Positions 60,273-64,000 of a stretch of 64,000 nucleotides of DNA are shown here, in pieces. The DNA is from Pempheris klunzingeri (Eukaryota > Chordata > Actinopteri > Acropomatiformes > Pempheridae). The position numbers and the translations under genes were made by a program. A model generated the notes under the pieces. It worked only from the letters and a program-made list of their open reading frames with translations, did no database searches and was not told where the DNA came from. Positions within the stretch are counted from its first letter, which is position 1, and each line of letters starts with the position of its first letter. The stretch spans positions 4,645,144-4,709,143 of the forward strand of contig NC_092034.1 of the NCBI RefSeq assembly GCF_042242105.1. Reading direction: 5' to 3'.

Positions 60273-62249
60273 TCGGACGAACAGAGGAAGCCGGCGCTAA
60301 AGAGGCGGCCAATCGAGCAGGAGTGAGCGAGGGGTAGACGGTGGGGCCTGTGAGCTCTGGGTGGCGTGGGCCCAAAAAGAGAGACTGTCATTGGCTGCAG
60401 CGTCAGCCGTCACGCCCAACACCCCCCTTCAGCCCTTTTCCTCTCATTCTTACACTTTTTCTGTCACGACAAGAGTTTCCATTCACACTTACGTCAAGCT
60501 ACAGAAATGCCAACACAATTCCATGGACTAGCAAAAAAAATGGAGTGATAAATAGTGTGTGTGTGTGTGTGTGTGTGTGTGTCTGTGAAAATCATCCACC
60601 CGGTGGGAGGTTTGGTTTGTCGGAGAAGGTACCAGCGTTGTGTTAGGTGCGTTTAGGGGGTTGGACCAGCGAATGGGAAGAAATATCAAATGTAGAGCGC
60701 GCGAAGGGCCCCAGAAACGAAGCAGTCGGTCCACTGACGAGACTCAGGGTTGCTTTTTGTACAGAATGTATTTTGGAAGAAGATGTGAGTGTTTTGAGTG
60801 TAGGCCGAATGAGCGATTTGTGTTGTTTTTACTCCTTGAAGACAGTTAAGTTTATTTCAAACCTACATAATAACTGGAAGAGTAAAGCTGCATCAAAGGG
60901 AGTGTGGAGCTTCTAGTTTTAAACCTGCTCAGTGGGTCACTTACAGAAAATCAGTGTGCCGCCTCCTTACTTGAAAGTGTAACTTTGTTAAGGAGATGGA
61001 AGGAAAAATGGTTGTCATTTAATCGCATATCAAAAACTGTTTTCCTTTCTTACCTCAGAATTCGTTGTTTCCACAGTTAAGTTCAAAGTCGAGTAGCGCT
61101 GAAATATTTTCTAATTCTCGTATGTTTGTCTGAACTTGCTTCCTGCATGGAGGCCCATTTTCTCCAGGAAAACTAAAAAAGGTTCACAAAAAAATGCTGT
61201 TTTTTATTTAATTTGTCATAAATTTGAAAGTCAACATCCACGTGTGAGATAATAAGTCAAATTTATCAAATAAAACTGAAACATTAGGATAAAAAGTCAA
61301 ACTGATGGCTTCATATGACAAGAATTAGTTTGAAAATTAAAAATGTTGACTTACTAAGGCAAAATGATGTCATGCTACATCAAAATTATTAGCTAACAAT
61401 TTTATTTATTTTTTAAGTGCTTTTAAGTACTGAGTCATAATTTATGAAAAATATTTCATCACCTGATTAAAAATTATGACTTAGTAAGGTGAAATAATAA
61501 GATAGTGAATCAAAATTATTACATAAAAAGACAAAATTATGACTAACTCAGTCATAATTATGTGAAAAAAATCAGAATTTTGGGGATAAAAAGTCAAATT
61601 TTAGAGATAAGAAGTCAAATTTTTGAGATAAAATAAAAATCTAAATTAGGAGATATTAAGAATGACTTGTACGTCAGTCTGTTTGTCTCCCTCAGCTTCC
61701 ACAATCCTGTTTCTCCACAATCTGATGAAAGAAAATGACAGAGATGATTCAATTTCACCAAACGACGCATATCTTCATGCGCAAACGCCAGCAGTGTGTC
61801 CTGCCGCTACCTGGTGTCAGGATTTATGATGTCAGCCTTGATCCCTGCAAAACCAAAATTTACCCGACGACGAGGGGAATTATCGGAGTTCTTTGTCGTG
61901 CCATAAAGTGGCCTGCGTGTCAGGATGTTGTGTGACGGCGTCTGAAACGCTGAGGTGGGGCTGAGAACGGCAACAATGTGAGAATCAGTATTGTTGACAC
62001 ACTGGAGCATCATGGAGAGGGCCGCCGCACTGCATGCTGTCAAAACGTCACCGTCACTTGGAGAGAAGTGTGTGTGTGTGTGTGTGAATGATACATGTGT
62101 TCATTTGACACATCAGTGTTTTCCATTCCTTCTAATGAGAATATTTGGCTGTGCTGTGTAGTATGAGCTTATCCCCTTAAACTCCTCACGTCACCAAACA
62201 CCTGAACTAAACCTGCTGACATCCTGCTGTGTGTGTGTGTGTGTCTGTA

Positions 62250-62283
<34 letters not shown>

Positions 62284-62570
62284 TGAGAGCCCGTGAGCTT
62301 GTTGCTTAAGTAAGGAGCTGTAAACTAGAGGTGTTTGATTCCACTCTAATGCTTTTGTTCTTTTTTCTTTCTTTCTTTTTTTACAGTGTTATTGTGCAGG
62401 GATTCTTTTATGTTCATTGTTATTTCCTAAACATTGTTTTCTTGCTTGTACATAAAGACAAAAATGATCCCAAGTTTTATCTTTTTTTAATTACATTAAT
62501 ATAAAAAAAGGAATCATAAAAACTTTGCTTGAAAAAAATACGGGAATAAATAAAGCAATTTTGAAAAAAA
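60273..62570 (+). other. slc12a6 3' UTR (predicted extent)
   Basis: The stop codon TGA is at 60270-60272. The strongest poly(A) signal downstream is AATAAATAAA at 62545-62554, giving a UTR of about 2.3 kb. It contains (GT)n tracts near 60556-60582, 62070-62088 and 62230-62282 and a degenerate tandem repeat at 61240-61640. Shorter forms are possible. Confidence 0.5.
61240..61640. repeat. Degenerate AT-rich minisatellite
   Basis: Irregular repeats of a unit near 20-25 bases containing 'gataaaaagtcaaa', 'aaaattatgac' and 'agtcataatt' fill this stretch, such as 'ggataaaaagtcaaattttagagataagaagtcaaatttttgagataaa'. The unit is typical of fish minisatellites. Confidence 0.6.
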
Positions 62571-63400
62571 CGTTTCAAGACTTGTGATCCTTTTGTTTTA
62601 TCACATTATAATGACAAAGCATGTCCGTTTTTATTGGCTGATAATGGTACTACAATTAATTATCATGATACTTGGTTGTTGGGGATGTGCCTTTTAGTCA
62701 GAACAACAATTTCCATACGAACTAATCAATCAAGTCATACATCACGTTAAAAATACCAAACAGCTTCTCAAATGTGACAATTTGACAGTTTTTTATATAT
62801 ATATAGAAAAATATGATTTGAAAGCTTCACCTTGGGTTCTGGAAAAGTGTAATGGATATTTTTCTTACTACATCTGAAGAATCAATACTTTTGACAGACT
62901 TTTTAGTTTGAGAGAACTGAATAGATCTTGGAGCGCTTATAATTGATATATTTGTGTATTATTTCATGATAAGTGTTCATAATGTCAGAAAAATGCCAAC
63001 TGCCACTTTCCAGAGCACAAGGTGACAACTTCATATTATACCTGATTTGTCCAATCAACAGCCAAAAACTCGAAAATATTAAATTAATACAACAAATCCT
63101 CACATTTACGAAGCTGAACCAAGTGTTTTATATATTATATCTATATTGCAAATGAACTATGAATTTGGGTATCAACATTTTTGGCAATTAAATTTTGGTT
63201 GATGGACAGATATCAGTGAATTAAAACAAAAGAGACAATTACTGCCAACATTTTAAGATAACAAAGGATAAGAGAACAGAGGGACGGAGTTATTATTTAA
63301 CTCATCTTGAAAAACTTCACATTCATAAACATAAAATTGGTCATAACGAAAGAAATACTATATAACTGTCTTTTATTCTGAAACATCAACGTCCCACTTT
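62571..63400. other. Intergenic sequence after slc12a6
   Basis: AT-rich. Part of it (about 62640-62890, 'cttctcaaatgtgacaatttgacag', 'cttcaccttgggttctgg') is another degenerate copy of the dispersed repeat seen at 16895 and 51583. No gene is recognised. Confidence 0.5.
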
Positions 63401-63429
63401 TGCGTGATGAGGTCACTTCCACCTGTACG

Positions 63430-63549
63430 TACAATCCGGAAGCCGAAGCCTTGTTGTGATATTTGAGGAAATCAATTCTGGGCGAAGTTCACTTGCAAAA
63501 GTGGGATAAAAAACAAAATATTAATCAGATTTCGGGGGTGAGCATGGAG
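63430..63549 (+). other. Possible 5' exon of the next gene
   Basis: An ETS-like CCGGAAG at 63436-63442 is followed about 100 bases later by ATGGAG/gtaaga (ATG at 63544, donor after 63549). This would be a first exon with only two coding codons; the rest lies outside the window, so the gene cannot be identified. Weak call. Confidence 0.3.
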
Positions 63550-64000
63550 GTAAGAATAGCTGGTATTAGAAACTTTTGATATAATAAAAAAGATGTGATA
63601 ATTAATTGATTACAAGACACGATATTTGGTCGAGCGGATCAGTCGGTTGTCTCCTCTTTATTGAACCGGTTAATTTAACTTAAACTCATCTATAATGCAA
63701 CACACCTTTGTTTTCAGTCGCTCCTGGTGTTATTTAACACTCATACGCTAATGTAAAGTGTTTAAAGCGACCACTCGGCACCGAAACAACGTGTGTGGAC
63801 GTTAAATACCCATCCAGAAGTTGTAAAAGTGATACTTAAAAATAATGTTCCTCCGTGTCTTGATGAGGGATTACACTGGACTGAACCATTAGAGAGAACA
63901 GGGGGGTGCATTAAAAAACAGCGATAAAAAGCTACATTTACTAACATTTATTGATGTAAAACATAATTAATACTCTGTTTGACGACATGGTTTGTGTCTT

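Overview
The window is vertebrate nuclear DNA, almost certainly from a ray-finned (teleost, probably percomorph) fish. All five protein genes are split by GT-AG introns. Introns are short to medium, long (GT)n/(CA)n/(CT)n microsatellites are everywhere, and degenerate copies of repeat families typical of percomorph genomes lie in introns and spacers. Gene models were built by hand from splice consensus, reading frame and remembered family sequences; no alignment was run.

Layout. (1) 1-8720, plus: cyld, the Lys63/Met1 deubiquitinase; the 5' part lies outside the window. (2) 9090-12550, plus: emc4, a small subunit of the ER membrane protein complex, with a triple CCAAT promoter. (3) 15200-24975, plus: lpcat4, an ER lysophospholipid acyltransferase, 13 coding exons, 513 aa. 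(4) 24980-29820, minus: an eight-exon gene of 1251 codons that I interpret as a fish ortholog of NUTM1 (nuclear protein in testis). (5) 31419-32790, plus: nop10, the 64-aa H/ACA snoRNP protein. (6) 33990-62570, plus: slc12a6 (KCC3 potassium-chloride cotransporter), 25 coding exons, 1181 aa. A possible first exon of another gene lies at about 63540.

From memory, human 15q14 carries EMC4, SLC12A6, NOP10, NUTM1 and LPCAT4 together, with NUTM1 opposite in orientation to its neighbours NOP10 and LPCAT4. The same set, with the same relative orientation of LPCAT4/NUTM1/NOP10/SLC12A6, is present here, joined to cyld (a 16q gene in human). The minus-strand gene therefore sits in the NUTM1 slot, and its core exon carries the NUT-like LLxYxxELC motif. 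It also has a tandemly duplicated exon in the region corresponding to the p300-recruiting part of human NUT. This is the most interesting feature of the window.

The genes are housekeeping or signalling genes without an operon-like relation. Noncoding space holds two copies of a TTAA-flanked MITE, several copies of a diffuse teleost repeat containing 'attaatcgattaatc'-type sequence, a Tc1-like transposase relic, an imperfect hairpin element and many microsatellites, some abutting splice sites. No tRNA, rRNA, CRISPR or viral genes were found.
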